From Eopsaltria australis (lineage: Eukaryota; Chordata; Aves; Passeriformes; Petroicidae), in contig JAVTVJ010000047.1 of NCBI GenBank assembly GCA_034509425.1, positions 1,178,001-1,242,000 of the forward strand: a DNA stretch of 64,000 nucleotides, written 5' to 3'. The notes beneath the pieces are model-generated. The model saw only the letters and a program-made list of their open reading frames with translations. It was not told the DNA's origin and did no database searches. Position numbers and translations under genes: made by a program. Below, in pieces: positions 38,167 through 51,263 of the stretch (its first letter is position 1; the number at the start of each line of letters is the position of its first letter).

Positions 38167-41100
38167 GGATGAGTGGTTAGTCTGATGTATCAGAGATGTC
38201 CAAGAATATTTTTGAGTTTAGCTTTTGATAATTTATTTCCTGGAGAAAAAAAAATTGCAAGTAATCCATGTCCTCTATCACCCATTGATCTCATTTATCA
38301 GCTTGTTGTGACTGGAAGCAGTATTTGGGGTGCTAAAATGGATTGCCAGCAAGCTGCTGAAGCTCTCAAAGAAACTGATCACCTTCAGCAGTGGTGCCTC
38401 TTCATCACAGCTGTGAAGAGAAGCTATGGAATGGTGACTTGAATTATGCCTTTAAGAAAAGGCATCTACAAATTACTTTTTAGTCTTTTTTTTTTACTTA
38501 TACATAATGTATAAAGCAGTATTCTGTGCTTATTTAATAAAAATAGACTTAATACAGAAACAAGTTTAATTAAAACTCATGACTGGAGATGTCAGAATGC
38601 TGATCATAGGTCTGAATATACTTCTTTCTAAATTTAGTTATATATATTCTGAATTTCATGATGGATATTATGTACTCAGTGCTTTGGGAAGTCATGCATA
38701 ATGTAACAAGGAGATTCAGTTAACAGTACCTCTAGCAAATGTTCTCTATGCTAATATTGTATGCCAAGTACAATGTGATGTAACAAATTATTTATTTCTT
38801 TTCAATAGATCATTAAATTTTATCCTCAAAATTTTGTGAATCTGCAAGAACTTAAAAAGGAAGCATAAGCCATTTAAGATACATGTGTGAGGAGATAGGT
38901 TTGTGGATGCAATCAAATCATAAGTGAATTTTTTAATCAGGTTACTCTTCTGAGGCAGAAATAATTTTAGCGACTCTATAATGCTGAAATCCTACACTTG
39001 TCTGTGGCAAAGACTTGTAGTCCTGAAGATAGCAAAAATCCTACTTTAAAAATAAAATGTTCCCCTTGCTAAGATGTGTGACTGTGCTGAAAGGACCAGG
39101 CACTTAGGGCCCACCATTTCTCAGTGGAGAAATACTGCAGTGTCTCTGAAATCAGTTTAAAAGTCACAGTTCTTTTGTTTGTCTGGTTTTATATAGCATA
39201 ACAGATGCAAAAGGTTTCTAAGAAAAAAAAGTAATGGTTTTCATATTAGGTCAAGAATTGAAGAATTACGCAAATCTAAATAGTCCACAGGTAGTGGAGA
39301 AAGTAGTCTTTGAATATAATTTCTATGTTTGGAGTGTGTTGGTTGTTTCCTTCAGATTTTCATCAAGATTGAAATACTAAACACCAATGACTGCTAACTG
39401 ATCCTTGAGGATGAGTCTCAAGGAGGAATTAATGTGGCCACAGGAAGCCCTGTCTGACCCCCTCGGCAGTTTAGGAAATAATGAACATGTTAATTTTAAG
39501 CATCTGTTTCTGCCAGAGGTGAACCACCCCAGCAGGGCAGTAAGTGACAGTGTCTACACTCAAGCCAGTGGCTGCTGTTTTCAGTTTGCTGTTTCTGTCC
39601 CCAGTACTTACTGATGGATGGCAAACGGTAATTGCATGAGGATTGTGTAACACCAGAAAGTCGGTAGAGCAATTGAACTGTTTGCACTGGAGTTCAGAAT
39701 GAGCAGTAAAGTTAGGCTAAAATTACTTCTCCTGACTGCTTTCTAAGCATGTTGTGATTTATTTTCAAATCGATGAGATTAATATTTATCCTTCTTGTCT
39801 CCCTTTCCTTCACATATTCTACATGTTTCAACTGTTTGGGGGAGTGGGGAAAGACTATCTTATATTTATTAATAACATGATATATAAAAATCATCAGCTC
39901 AATAACAACAGCAAAAAGAGTTATTAAAATACATACTTTAATTTGTTCGATACATTCTTTTATTTTTGAGAATTTAAAAATGGTGACTAAAATGAAGGTA
40001 TTAAGGAATGACCTATGAAAAAAATTACTAGAAAAATCTAAAAAATTATTCAAGAAATAAAGTTGCTGATTAAGTTTCAAATAAAGACATGAGTTAGAGA
40101 ACAATTGTTAACAGGGAAAATTAACTGCTTCTTCATAACAACTTGTATCCTTTCCTGATTCTCAAATACTTCATTTGTTTGATATATTTGATAAGTTAAA
40201 TTCAAGGTGCCATTAAAACTTGAAAAACATATTAGTATTTGAGGAACTGCTTATCTTTGTTTATTCTAACCATCTTCTTTCAGCCTGTGAATGTAAATTA
40301 AGTTTGAGTCTTTTAGCCATACCAAACTCTCTTAAGAGTTAGAAGTAGTAAATTTTGGTAGCAGCAGCAATTTATGTATACATAAATGTTAAACTTATAA
40401 TACAGCATTGCTTGGATCAACTTAATTTTGCCTCCATGTATCTGCTGTATTTAAGATGGACCTATTTAATTAGTAACTTTTTAATAATATGCATATAAGA
40501 TACATATTTTAGAAAATGATTAAAATTCTGGTTGGAATCTGTTTCAATTTCAGGTGGAATAGGAGTCAGCTTGACATAACTGTGATTAAAAAATGAGTAA
40601 TAATCACTTGGCGAAAAAGTGATGGCTCTTCTATCATTTGCTAATGCAAAAGGAAAATCTAGGACTTCAAATAATTAGCATAAAATACTGTGTACAGATT
40701 TTGTGTTAAGTCCAATATAAAACAACTGTGCCCCAGAATGCTGGCATTAAAAAAAAAAGTAGCAGTGATTACATGCATAACATACTGTGGGAATTAAAAG
40801 TTTCCTGATTTTAATGGGGTTTATAATTAGTGATTCAAATGACTGATTTAAATTGATCCCCCCAATGTTGCTCTCTCTGATTCCTTGAGAAACGGATGTA
40901 AAATAGCATTGCTTTAGTACGGTATGAAGAGTGAAAGTTTGTACCTGCCTGTGCAATGTTAATGACATTGTCTAACCATACCTAAGTTGGATCATTCAGA
41001 CAGTTAAACCAAAATGTAATTTTCAGGGAGTTATATAGAGCCATGTTTCACAAAAGCTGTTCCCACAGGAGCTAAATGCCAAGGTAATCAATCATACAGC

Positions 41101-41989
41101 GTACTGCATCCTGTTGTTATGGATATAATACATTATTTATGCAGTATAAAGATTTTTTAGATGTTGAACGGGCAAGCAAATGACAACTCTAGGTTATAAT
41201 AAGTTATATGAGCTGAAAATTGCAATTTCCTAGGTTAAAATTTGTATAGATGCCTTCAATGCTTGCAGCAAGTTAGAAACTGATTTGCTGCAAGTGTGGA
41301 TTTTTGGGGAGCAGCAAGAATTCTGTTAGAAGTCTGTAGTACGTTAATTACATCTACAGATGAGTATTTGTATACCACTTGTATTTCTTACTGAATCCAA
41401 GAATTGTTACTCAGACACTAGAAATAGGGTAAAACTTTCTGGCAGCAGTACAAAACCCAAAGACTGAGATAGCACAGATTAGGTTCTTCAGTGAGCCATT
41501 GCATAGGATATAATTAGGCACAGATTTAGGCTTTTGATGGAAAATTGTCTCAGCTTTCAATTTTCCCCTCACTGCATTGTTCCAAACATTTTGTTTTTGC
41601 TGAGAATGAGATAGTCATCTTCACCAGATTAATTTAATAAACTGTTGTATTTGTATGAGAAGCCCTAAAAGACTTGATAGAAAACATAACAGTGATGGAA
41701 AAAATAATGGTTTCCATGAAATGAAAGTGACCTGCTTCCCTTCTCCCTGTCAGATCTTTTGGTTAGTTTGAAGGGAAATTTGCAGTCATACCTGAGAGCG
41801 GTCTTGAAATTGTGAGCATTACCACTCTGTGGCTGAAGAATTCTGGAGCTGAGAGACTTCCAGGGATATTGGCACAGCACTGCTGTTACGTACCTTGCTT
41901 TGATATATTTTATTACTGTTAACTACGTACTTTTTGAGCCCATGTAAATTCCTCTATAGTTTGGCAAAACATTCATGGCTTTGGCAAAG

Positions 41990-42960
41990 AGAAGTGTCTT
42001 TGTGTGTGTGTTCCACCATGCATTCTCTAGTTCTGTTGTGGTCGATTTCATTCTTCTATACCTGGGTCTGTTCTTCCTCTTGCCTGTTTTTCTACATACT
42101 TTGCATTCGGCTCCTGTGCCATTCTCATGCCTTCTTACTCTCCCCACTTCCTTCTCTCTTCCATTTTTAAAATAGGTTTAGATAGCTCTTCTTTCCCCCT
42201 TTGTAATCCCTGTAATCTCCATCAGATCTTCTCTTGGTAGTCTTCCTCTCTTAGGCCCTCTCACTTTTGTGTTACAATTCATCCCTGTTTGTCTTTGATT
42301 CCCACTTCCACACTGGTCTTCTGTACTTTTTGAGCTGCCACATTTCTTCATGCTCTTCTGCTCATTTGCAATGTAGACATGTTTCAGTTCTACTCAAAAA
42401 ACATTAATTGGTCTGCCTCTCACTTGTTGGTCATTCACTTGGCCTTTCCATATCCACTTCAGTTTTAGGGGGTTTGCAAACGTAACCACACTCTGTTCTG
42501 GTGTCTCTCTTCTCTACTAGCTCCTCCTTTGTAATTTCTGGAATCTTGCAATCTTCAGTCTCCTGTGATAATATTTTACACAGCCTTTTGCTTTTTTCCC
42601 TTTTCTTATTCATGGAGAAAAATACAAATCTTATTTCAGTCTCTGTACTCCAGCTGTACCTTTCTGTGTAAATTAAAATCTTAGCTGATGGATTTCATGG
42701 ATTAGGCAATACTCAAGAAAAAAATTCAACCTTCATTGCTACCTTCTTTCACAGTCACTCTGTGTATCACCCCTTTCTCTCACTTCAGCCCATGCCTTGG
42801 TATCACCATAGTCACTTTCTGGTCCTTATCTCAATCCTTCCTAATTCTCCATTTGTCCTTTCATTTATCACAGATGACAAATGTGCTCTCTACTTCCTGC
42901 AGGTTCTCCTGTAGGTTCTCCCTGTACTAGCATTCCCCAAGCCTGCTGCACATATATTAT
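41990..42960. other. Pyrimidine-rich intronic region, about 1 kb
   Basis: The + strand is strongly enriched in C and T over roughly a kilobase, with CTTCCTCTTGCC, CCTTCTTACTCTCCCC and TCCTCCTTTGTAATTTC-like runs and few purine stretches. The mirrored minus strand therefore yields lysine- and arginine-rich short frames (41923-42147, 42431-42613) that are compositional. No exon, repeat family or conserved motif is recognised. Confidence 0.55.
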
Positions 42961-44093
42961 TATATTTTACTCAATTCCTCGAGTAAGACTAACTCAGCAA
43001 TGATTCTTAATTTGGGTTAGATTTTTTGCTTTGAGATTGCTTTACATTATTTTAGACCTGAAAATTTGTGTTTCTTTCAATTAGTTGGCCTAGATGTTGC
43101 CTCACATAAATCTTTCATATTCTTCATAATTGTAATTTCTAAGACATGCCTGTCATATTTTTTCAGGTAGATAAAATTGTTATCAGGGGATATTATAATT
43201 TTCTGTCTGCTGGTGGATGGCTGCCAGTCTACTTCAGAAGCTTTTTCAATTTCCTCATCCAGGTTACCCTTTGAGCAATGCTTGTGGAAATACCAGAGGG
43301 CAGGTCTCTCTGCCGTGTCATGCCCATTGCTCAAATCTTCCCCAGGCAGCTTGTTTCCTTGTCATTCATCAGTCTGGATTCATCGGTTCTCTTGTGGCTT
43401 CTACTTAAGCTTTTTGTGCCAGCAGTTGTCTTTTGCAAAATTTTGTAGAAAGAGGTTCATGGCTTAAGGAGGTGAATTCAACAACAATAACAAAAGCAAT
43501 TAATAATAAATGACCCTGCAATTCTGCAGCATCAGCCAGGTGCTTTCTGATTTACTGGTTATTTGTTTGGAAATTTGAACAAATATGAAACTGTTGCAGC
43601 TGCTACATAGGTCTGGAACAAAGGCGCACAAAGTCTTGTTCTCACAGCAAGCAATTGAGTCAGTGCCATGAGCAGTGATGCCATTTCTGTGTTTCAGAAT
43701 TTTCCTCGGTTGATGTTGAACCACCAGAAGGAGTTAAAATAACTTTCACTGCCTAGAATTAATTTTGTTCATATTTCTCTCCCTGTAAGTATGCTATTTT
43801 ATATGCGTATTTTGTACAAGCATTTAGAGTACGTGACTTAAGCAGTACAGTGGAAACATAAAAATCGTGTCATTGGACAAGCACTTAATGCCAGTGTAGC
43901 TCTTTGTTGTGTACTGAATACAAATCAGTTGTTCCAAGAAGAGAGCAGAACTAGCCAATTTACAGAATTACGTGACTTTAAAGGCTTCCCTTCGTGATTA
44001 TTTCATGTCAGTGCTGCTGTTGATGTATTCCTTTTTGAAGAATACCCATCACTAAGCAAAGAGTGGCCTCTGCCTGCAGTCTCTGCTGGGAGT

Positions 44094-44111
44094 AGTGGTG
44101 GTGGTGGTGGG
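44094..44111. repeat. Short (GTG)n tract
   Basis: About five GTG units in intron, starting GTAGTGGTGGTGG. No function is evident. Confidence 0.85.
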
Positions 44112-47100
44112 ACACTGCTGTGTCACGGCAGGGATGCAGCTCCCTCAGGCTTCTGCAAAAGGGCTGGAAAGTGATATAGAGAAGGTTCTCTCATGTAGGT
44201 ACTGTCTCTCTGGACATATGCCAAGGTTCCCTGGGGAAGACGGATGTGTTGAAATGTTTGAACACGGACACTACTTTGGAGAATTACTTTCTGTATTTGA
44301 GCTGACAGCCATGACTGCTGTGAACCTGAAAGTGGAGAGAAAGGAGGAGTGTAAGGACAGTCCAAGGGTTATGTGTTGAGAATATAAGTTCAAAAACATT
44401 GTTCTGCACTGTAGTTTTCTAGTTGGGGTTTTACTGGTATGTTTGGTTTGGTTTTTTTTTTGCAGGGCCATAGACTTTTGGACAAATATGCTGGCATGTT
44501 TAATTCTCTCAGATTTTTAAAATCATTTCTTTTTACCCTGCTACTTTCCAGAATTTAATGTGTTTCTGCGTGTATTTTGTTTCTAATGCTACCCACCTGG
44601 TAACTTAGTTTCTTTTCTGTTGTATTTTCATGTCTGTAACATTTAAGGTAAGGGTATAGTTGTTTTATCCTGATACTAGTCTTCCCTATTGCTAAAATCA
44701 CATTGATGATTGTGGCTAATATCAACTTGAAAGAAGCTTGTATTTACAATAAGTATTCTACATGTGTCCTAGAAGAACAGATTAGAAAAGGAGAATCGTA
44801 ACGTCTAGTTCTGAGACTTATCCATCATAACTGAAATGCAAATTAATTAAAACAAAAGGTCTTTGAGTAGATTTAGAACTTCTCACCAATTTCTATGAGT
44901 TTCGTGTTTTCAGTGCTTCTGAACTGTGCTTGTGGCAGGAGCCATTTCCAGCACAAATTGCTTTGCTATAGTTGCACAGAAATTTGAATGTCAGAATATA
45001 TGCATCAATGTCTGCTAGTTTGGAACACAGGCTTACCCATTCGCTGACCATAAAATGTGGGGCATTTAGGAAAGCCAAGAAAGAAAATTAAGTACTCTCA
45101 TGTGCTTTATGTGAGAGCGCTGATAAAAGTAAGGTTCTGCTGGCTAAATGAGGCATACTGTATTATTTGAGATCTCAGATGGCTTAAAAAGAAATAAAGA
45201 ATGACTGGATGAAATGGAACCTTGGTGTGACTGCTAGTGGTCGGTAATGGTGAATGATTAAAGATGAAGCTAAGAGTTGTCTGTCCCTTCTAGTGAAAAC
45301 CAAGAATTAAATTAGTGTGAAAACCAGGAACTGTGACCAACTCCTTCCAGAACCCAAAGATCAGTGAGATTATCTTAGTGCAAGGATTGTGTCTGGCTGA
45401 CTAACCTGGAACCTTGATTTCCCCAGTTTTGGCTAGGAGTCTTTCTGGCCAAAGCCATGGAACACTGATGCACCTTAGGTGGTACAGGGGGGAGCTGTGA
45501 GTTTTGGCACAGCTTGGACAGCTCTGTGTGTGTCAGACCATGCATAGCTTGCTTCACTGGCTCCCAGTCAGTTTTCAGTATAGGCCTGGGCTTTTGTCTT
45601 GATCTTCAGAGCAACTGTTGGATCAAACACCCTAGCAACATCAAAAGCTCTATTTCATTTTTGAACTGCCAAAATAGCTGTATTCCTCTGGGGCAATGTA
45701 GATGAAATACCAGAGCAATCATTCATCAGCTGGGGGCAGTGTGGTGGGTTGGATGTTCAGGCTATGAAATAAACCCATACCTGCAAGGTGATCTGGTGAA
45801 TCTAGGGTAAGACATTTTAAAGGAAATGCTATAAAACCTCTCTCTATATATAAATGGTTACCATCATAAATGTGATGCAAAAGCAATTTCTGTTTTCATC
45901 TAAAAAATAACTGTCAAAAAGAAGAAAAATAAGAAAATTTGGGATGCTGTCAGATCTTACATTATTTTTAAATACCCTTTTATATGAGCCATAATATGCT
46001 AAACTTTTAAAAGTTATGTACCTGCATTTGGTAACCTCCTAGCAGTATTTAGAACTTACCTTTACTTGGCACTGGCAATCACAAGCACTGCTTACTGGGA
46101 GAGGCCGTAGTAGCAAAAACTAAAGTGCAGCATAGCTCAAAAAGGACTGAATATTGTGTAAGAGTGACTCTTGATGGACTGAAGTTAAGTGTGATCAAAT
46201 TCTAAACAAACCTTAAAAGTTTTGTTTCCAGCTAATTGGAAATATTCTTCCACTGTGCTTTGTAAAGTACTGTGGACAGAACTGATAGTGCCTAAGCAAT
46301 TATTTCTCCCCTCTCAACCTGGTTGCTAGATAAATTGCTTAAAGGGTTGAACATCAAAAGTGCAACTCTAGACAATTTAATTGGAGGGGAAAACCCCTAT
46401 TACATTAGATATAAATTAAATACCATAATAAATATGTATTTTAGAAATGAAATCTTGGTAAATAGAAAATTTTTCTATGTATGTTCAGGTCTTTATCATG
46501 TTTTTTTCAGTTCTCCTTTTCTTCTGATGATAGTCAGATAATTGCCACCTGAGTGCCTAATGCCAGGTAGAAATGAGACATCATTCTGGTTTTTTTGAAC
46601 ATTTGAGTCCCTTGGGTGTCTGAGGTACATCAATTTCTTCATTTTAAGTTTCTCTTAGCCTGCCTAACTCGTTTACCTGAGCTCCATCAGCCATTCAGGC
46701 CTCTTTAGGGGAGAGGAAGTTGTCATTATGTCTTGTAACAAAGACAGAAATTGAATTGGAGGTACTCTGTTGATAAACGTCGCAAAAGCTCTAGAGGAGC
46801 CTGCCCTGTCTGTGTCAGTGGATGCATGTTTTCAAAATGACTGCAGTAAGGTCAAATGTGATTGTTGTTGCCTTGGTACAATGTGGGATGTTGAAGGCAA
46901 CAAGGTTTCCAAAGCTTCCTGCACAGAAATTTTGCTGAATTTTTCTAAAATGTTGAGTTTGCATAAGAAGAACCTCTTTATGCCTCACAGGGAGATCGTG
47001 TGAATGCAAAAATATTTGCATCTCAGTATCTTGTTCAAACTGAAAGTCTTTGTGCAGGTGGAACTGGAATTACAAAATACATGGGCTGGTGTGGTACAAA

Positions 47101-49760
47101 GAGAGAGTTTGTCATCCCTGAGCAGAGTGAAATCCAGTTCTCCTGGCCAGCCTGATTTGATGTCTTTGATGTCAAGCATGGCAGGTTTCCTTCCACAGTT
47201 GAGCTTCACAATAAATACACACTCCAAAGTGTGCGTTACATTGTCACCAACCCTGGATGTAAACTGCAGGCCATCAAAATCTCTTCTTCTAATCTCTTTT
47301 GATACAATTGCCTTAGGACAAGTCCAGTCCTGAGTCTAAGTTGCATCCTATTTGTGTCTGAAGAATTTCTGCATGTGTCATTTTGAACTATGATTTTACT
47401 TCTTTTCTCCAGCTCTTGCAGTGAGTAATGTGAAGTCACAAGATTTCTTCTTCCTAACTGGCTGATAAAAATTTGAAGTGAAAGAGGAAAAATAATGAGT
47501 TTTTGTTGTTCAGCTGTGGATGATAAATGTTCATGCTCAGGTTCTTAACATTTTCAGGGTCTTAGAAATATTTTAATGAATATGTAAGCAGTGATACTTA
47601 TAAGAAATACAATCTTGTGATTCCTGATGAATGAAAGAGACATCTTTGCCAATTATTTCTTTTGCTATAGAAAGCATTATGTTTAACATTTCTCTGCTTA
47701 TTTTCTGCTGGACAAAATTAATATGAATGTGTAATTAAAGCGCAGGTTTGGTCTGTGTGTCATAATGGAGAATATGAATGAATAGCCCAGGTTTTAAAAG
47801 ATGACTGCCAATAAATATTAGTATTACAGAACTCTGTTGCATGGTGTCACACATATATATTAAAATATATTGTTCCGTAAAACAGCTTTGAATGGCACTT
47901 CTCTTTTTCTTTTCTTTTTAAATGTAAGATTAGTATGCACCAGCTGTATCGAAAAAATAGATGCAATTGGAAGGACAAGTAAAGAGCAAATATTTAATGT
48001 TGTAAGAAATTAAAATAAGCTATAATTTAATGCAGAATGGTTTTCAAATAAGAAAATTCATTAGCAAAAAGGTGACCTTCAAAATAGTTTTCTGTGGAGT
48101 TAGTAATACTCTGTAAAATTGTACTAAGAGATGAGCTTGAAAATGGTTTTCCTGTGAGCAAAAACCCCACAAAACCAAAACCAGCTTTCTTGTGAAGTGG
48201 TACCTGAAGTTCCTTAGAATCAACATGCTTTTCTGTCAGTGGCTGTTGCCTTAGGAAGCTTATAGTGCTGAAGAGTCTGACAATGCTTTCAGCATTTTAT
48301 ACACCCAGCTATATAATTACCTTTACTGGTATTGAAAGTAGTGAAGAACAAAATGCATGTTCAGTATGTTTTTCCTCTGCCTTCTGATTGCAAATCTGGC
48401 TTTTATCCCTTTCTTCTGCCTGCTTCCAGTGCACTGCAGAAGTGTCACTGGTCAAGCAAGAATGAACTCTAGCAGTGATGACTAATCTTACCCTTCACCA
48501 GCTCTTTGCCTTTCACACACTCTATATGCAGATGTAAAAGAGACCATTGGTATGGTTTGTGTTTGGCTTTTTCTTTTTAATTTAGTTTTATTGCAGGAAT
48601 GTATGTGCACATAAAGACTGTTCTTTAAAAACTTGGTGATAGAAATGGTGAAAAATCAAAACAAAAATTAACTTTAAATATATAATAATGTGAAGTTATT
48701 CATAGAGTGAAAGATCATTTAAATGAGTACTGTTTTAGAAACTCAGCTGTGTGCATGTTGATTAGATATATAAACAAAAGGTAGCAATGTCTTTAATTAT
48801 AATTTCTTGGAATTTGTTTTTGCTTTCCAGCATAAATAAGCATGGATCTAGGGTTCATGTTATTTAGAAATGCCTATAAGCTTTCTGTCTGCATTTCTGT
48901 GTGCATATACAATTACATATGCCCTCTAGTCTGTCTGGTTTCCTTGTGCCTACTAGCAAAAATCTGTAAAACTGGTACCATGAGTTCAGGATTAAGTGGA
49001 GCAGAACCTGTATCTGCAAAATTAGTCAGCTTTTTTGTATTAGTACTTTTATGGAGCAACGTGTTCTGTGCTCTCTTTGTCAAGGAATTAGTGAGGCACT
49101 GCCACACCCTGAGGAAACTTGCCAATGCCACTAGCCCATCCTGAGATGTGCTGTGGGGAGAGAGAGAAGCTGAGTCCCAGAGAGGAGGGATGAGGGGATC
49201 TGGGAGGATGCCTGAAAAACATGTATCTCTTGCAGAGAATGGTTGAAACTCCCTTAGAGCAGTTAATTCAGCTTAAGCAGCTTTCTGGTTTTTAACTGCA
49301 AGGACACCCAGATGAGCTTTAAATCAGACTGTTTCATTAAATTCACCTAACAGCAGTGATTTATGTGTCCACATGTGAGTATCTCTTTGCCAGTATGTTT
49401 CTGAGGGACAGTAAAGCTGCATATTACTTAGACACTTGCTCTCAGATGGCTGTTGATTAGTTGCTGCCCAGATCTCTCCTAGATTTGGTAGATTTAAGAT
49501 TACAATATTGGAAAGTAGAATTTCAACATAAATCCTTGTACTTCCTTTTTAAATAATGTTTCTTCAACCTTTAACAAAGAGCCTTGGAGGAGAGCACTGA
49601 TGATGACAGAAATGATTCTCTTTTCCTGGCTGTAATACTGGTGGTGTTTGACTGCATTTAAGAGCAGTGGTTTTTGTTACAGCCTCCCTATTAATGGGGT
49701 TGTGACAAATAACATGGACTTGTTTGCTTGTCTTGTAACTCCCCATCTGTCACCTTACAG

Positions 49761-49894
49761 GCTGAAGAGGAAACAGTGGCCTTTCTTGCTCACAGTGGAA
49801 GTGAAGAAGAGTTTGATCCAAGCACTCTTCCAGATCCTGATAAATACAAAGACTCTGATGAAGACGGGGATTCAGAAAGCGAAGACAGCTATAG
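49761..49894 (+). CDS. DDX10: DDX10 internal coding exon (acidic region)
   Basis: The exon encodes AEEETVAFLAHSGSEEEFDP, then STLPDPDKYKDSDEDGDSES, then EDSY, plus two bases of a split serine codon. The FDPSTLPDPDKY motif flanked by acidic serine-rich sequence is a recognisable DDX10 C-terminal signature. The many Ser-Asp/Glu pairs make it a plausible casein kinase 2 target (inference from composition). Acceptor: CACCTTACAG ending at 49760. Donor: GTATGC at 49895, a slightly weak GT site. The 134-bp exon enters in phase 0 and leaves in phase 2. The split codon AG|T is completed by the next exon, which starts T at 58403. The open frame that continues a dozen codons past the donor is intronic. 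Confidence 0.92.
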
Positions 49895-50169
49895 GTATGC
49901 ACCGTCTTCCATGTGCATTTTAAAATGTTGATTTTTTTTATAAACTGTTTAGTTTTCATGTTAGGAATTAATCTTACAGTCCTCCTCTTTCTCATGGGAC
50001 TTAATATTTGACCTTTAAAAGTTTGTGTGTTAGGTGCTGAACTGAAATCTGAGCTAAAGGCTATTATTTTCTTCTATGAAGATACAAGGGAAAGATTTTT
50101 GAGTTAGTGTTGAAGGGCTCTCAGTAAGACTGTTTCACGTGCAAAAATCTTGACTAAGTCATGTGTCTC

Positions 50170-50510
50170 TGTGGTGGGTTTACCCTCTCTGAATGCCCAG
50201 TGCCCACCAAAGCCACTCTATCACTGCCCTCCTCAGCAGGGCAGGGGAGAGAAAATGCAGTGAAAGGCTTGGAGGTTGAGATGACATCAGGAGAGATCCC
50301 TCACCAGCTACTGTCATGGATGAAGCAGACTTGACTTGGGAAAAAATGGATTTATTTCTTACCAATCACATGATGCTAGGGTAGTGAGAAATAAACCCAA
50401 ATTTTAAAACACCTTCTCCCCACATGTCTCTTCCTCCCAGGACAATTTACAATTTTTTCCACATCCTCATCAGCACAGAAAGATGGGGAGTAGAGATTGC
50501 AGTCAGTTCA
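50170..50510 (-). mobile_element. ERVL-type LTR, minus strand, with U5 terminus
   Basis: The + strand begins TGTGGTGGGTTTACCCTCTC, the reverse complement of the typical avian ERVL LTR terminus (…ACCCACCACA). It continues with GAATGCCCAGTGCCCACCAA, ACTCTATCACTGCCCTCCTC, and TTTATTTCTTACCAATCACA, the last carrying the reverse complement of the AATAAA region. The block AAATTTTAAAACACCTTCTC and a later GTCAGTTCATCA extend the match leftward in the element. Sequence beyond about 50510 no longer looks like this family. It is related to the copy at 25983-27450 but keeps the terminus that one lost. No internal retroviral gene is present. Confidence 0.75.
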
Positions 50511-51220
50511 TCATGAGGATCTCTAGTTGATGCCAGCATACTGTGGGAAGATGAAGGGGTACCACATGAAGTCCTGTGTGGTTCAGTGCAACAAGAAGGT
50601 CACTTGAGTGTTTCTGACAAGCAGTGTAATGGATGATCTTGACACTTAAATGGGAACATAGGTTTTTATTTTGCTCTTTTCTAGATGTCTGAGTTCATAA
50701 AGCTCTTGCTTTTCACATCTAAATTGGGTGAATCCTAGGGTCTAGACTGTCCTTATCTGTGTGTCACCGAATGTTGTGGAGTCAGTATGCATGACTGGCT
50801 GTGGGACATGGATTTAAGAACTGGGTAGCCCTAAGTTAACAGGCTGGTGGCCATGTCCCCTGGAGCCTATTCACCAGTGTGTGTCAATAGAACTGACAAG
50901 GATGGGGAAATGCATTGCTTTTTCTGAGCAGCAGTAAATCGCTCCTCCGTCTTTGTGTGAGGGGGAGTATGTATCCATACATCACGTTTTGTATTGATCC
51001 TTTCCTCACAATGTCAGCTAGACTCAAGATTAGCTGTGCTTTAAGAAGAAAAGTTGACAGAGATGGACAGATTTTTGGCAGTGGTAATAAATGCAGGCTT
51101 TTGTTGAATCAGTGGCTGATCTGGCCCCCTGGAGTCAGGGCAAGGGAAGCAAGGACTCAAAGAAGGTCAAGATCCTTGGTCATTTTCCCTTCCTGTGGAG
51201 TAGATTAGGAGAGAAAGAAC

Positions 51221-51259
51221 ATACACTAAAGGAAACCAGGGAGGTTTCCTTTAGTGTAT
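51221..51259. repeat. Perfect 17-bp hairpin
   Basis: ATACACTAAAGGAAACC (51221-51237) is followed, after the 5-base loop AGGGA, by its exact reverse complement at 51243-51259. A 39-nt transcript from either strand would fold into a perfect 17-bp stem. It sits five bases before the left arm of a larger inverted repeat. It is too short to be a usual pre-miRNA stem by itself. Confidence 0.95.
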
Positions 51260-51263
51260 CTCT

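Larger units (their letters stand above)
15472..49760 (+). other. DDX10: DDX10 intron, 34.3 kb
   Basis: This is the largest intron in the window, bounded by GTAAGG and a CACCTTACAG acceptor ending at 49760. I found no exon in it that fits DDX10. It contains a 26-bp perfect palindrome (17804-17829), short microsatellites, a T/G-rich tract (24531-24655), a putative minus-strand LTR (about 25020-25420), a split ERVL LTR (25983-27450), CR1 ends at 29681-29852 and 36024-36093, and a pyrimidine-rich region (about 41990-42960). The long remaining stretches are AT-rich and hold nothing I can name. Confidence 0.85.

Noticed and set aside
43077..43334. An 85-codon minus-strand frame with charged composition as a retrogene fragment
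   Set aside because: No parent protein is recognised and it lies opposite a pyrimidine-rich region where such frames arise by composition.
45740..45765. Another ERVL LTR terminus (TGTGGTGGGTTGGATG)
   Set aside because: Only the first dozen bases fit the LTR end; the following sequence does not match the copy at 50170.
49895..49931. Extension of the DDX10 acidic exon past 49894 to the stop at 49929
   Set aside because: The GT donor at 49895 and exact phase match to the conserved terminal exon at 58403 support splicing; the extension would lose the conserved C-terminus.
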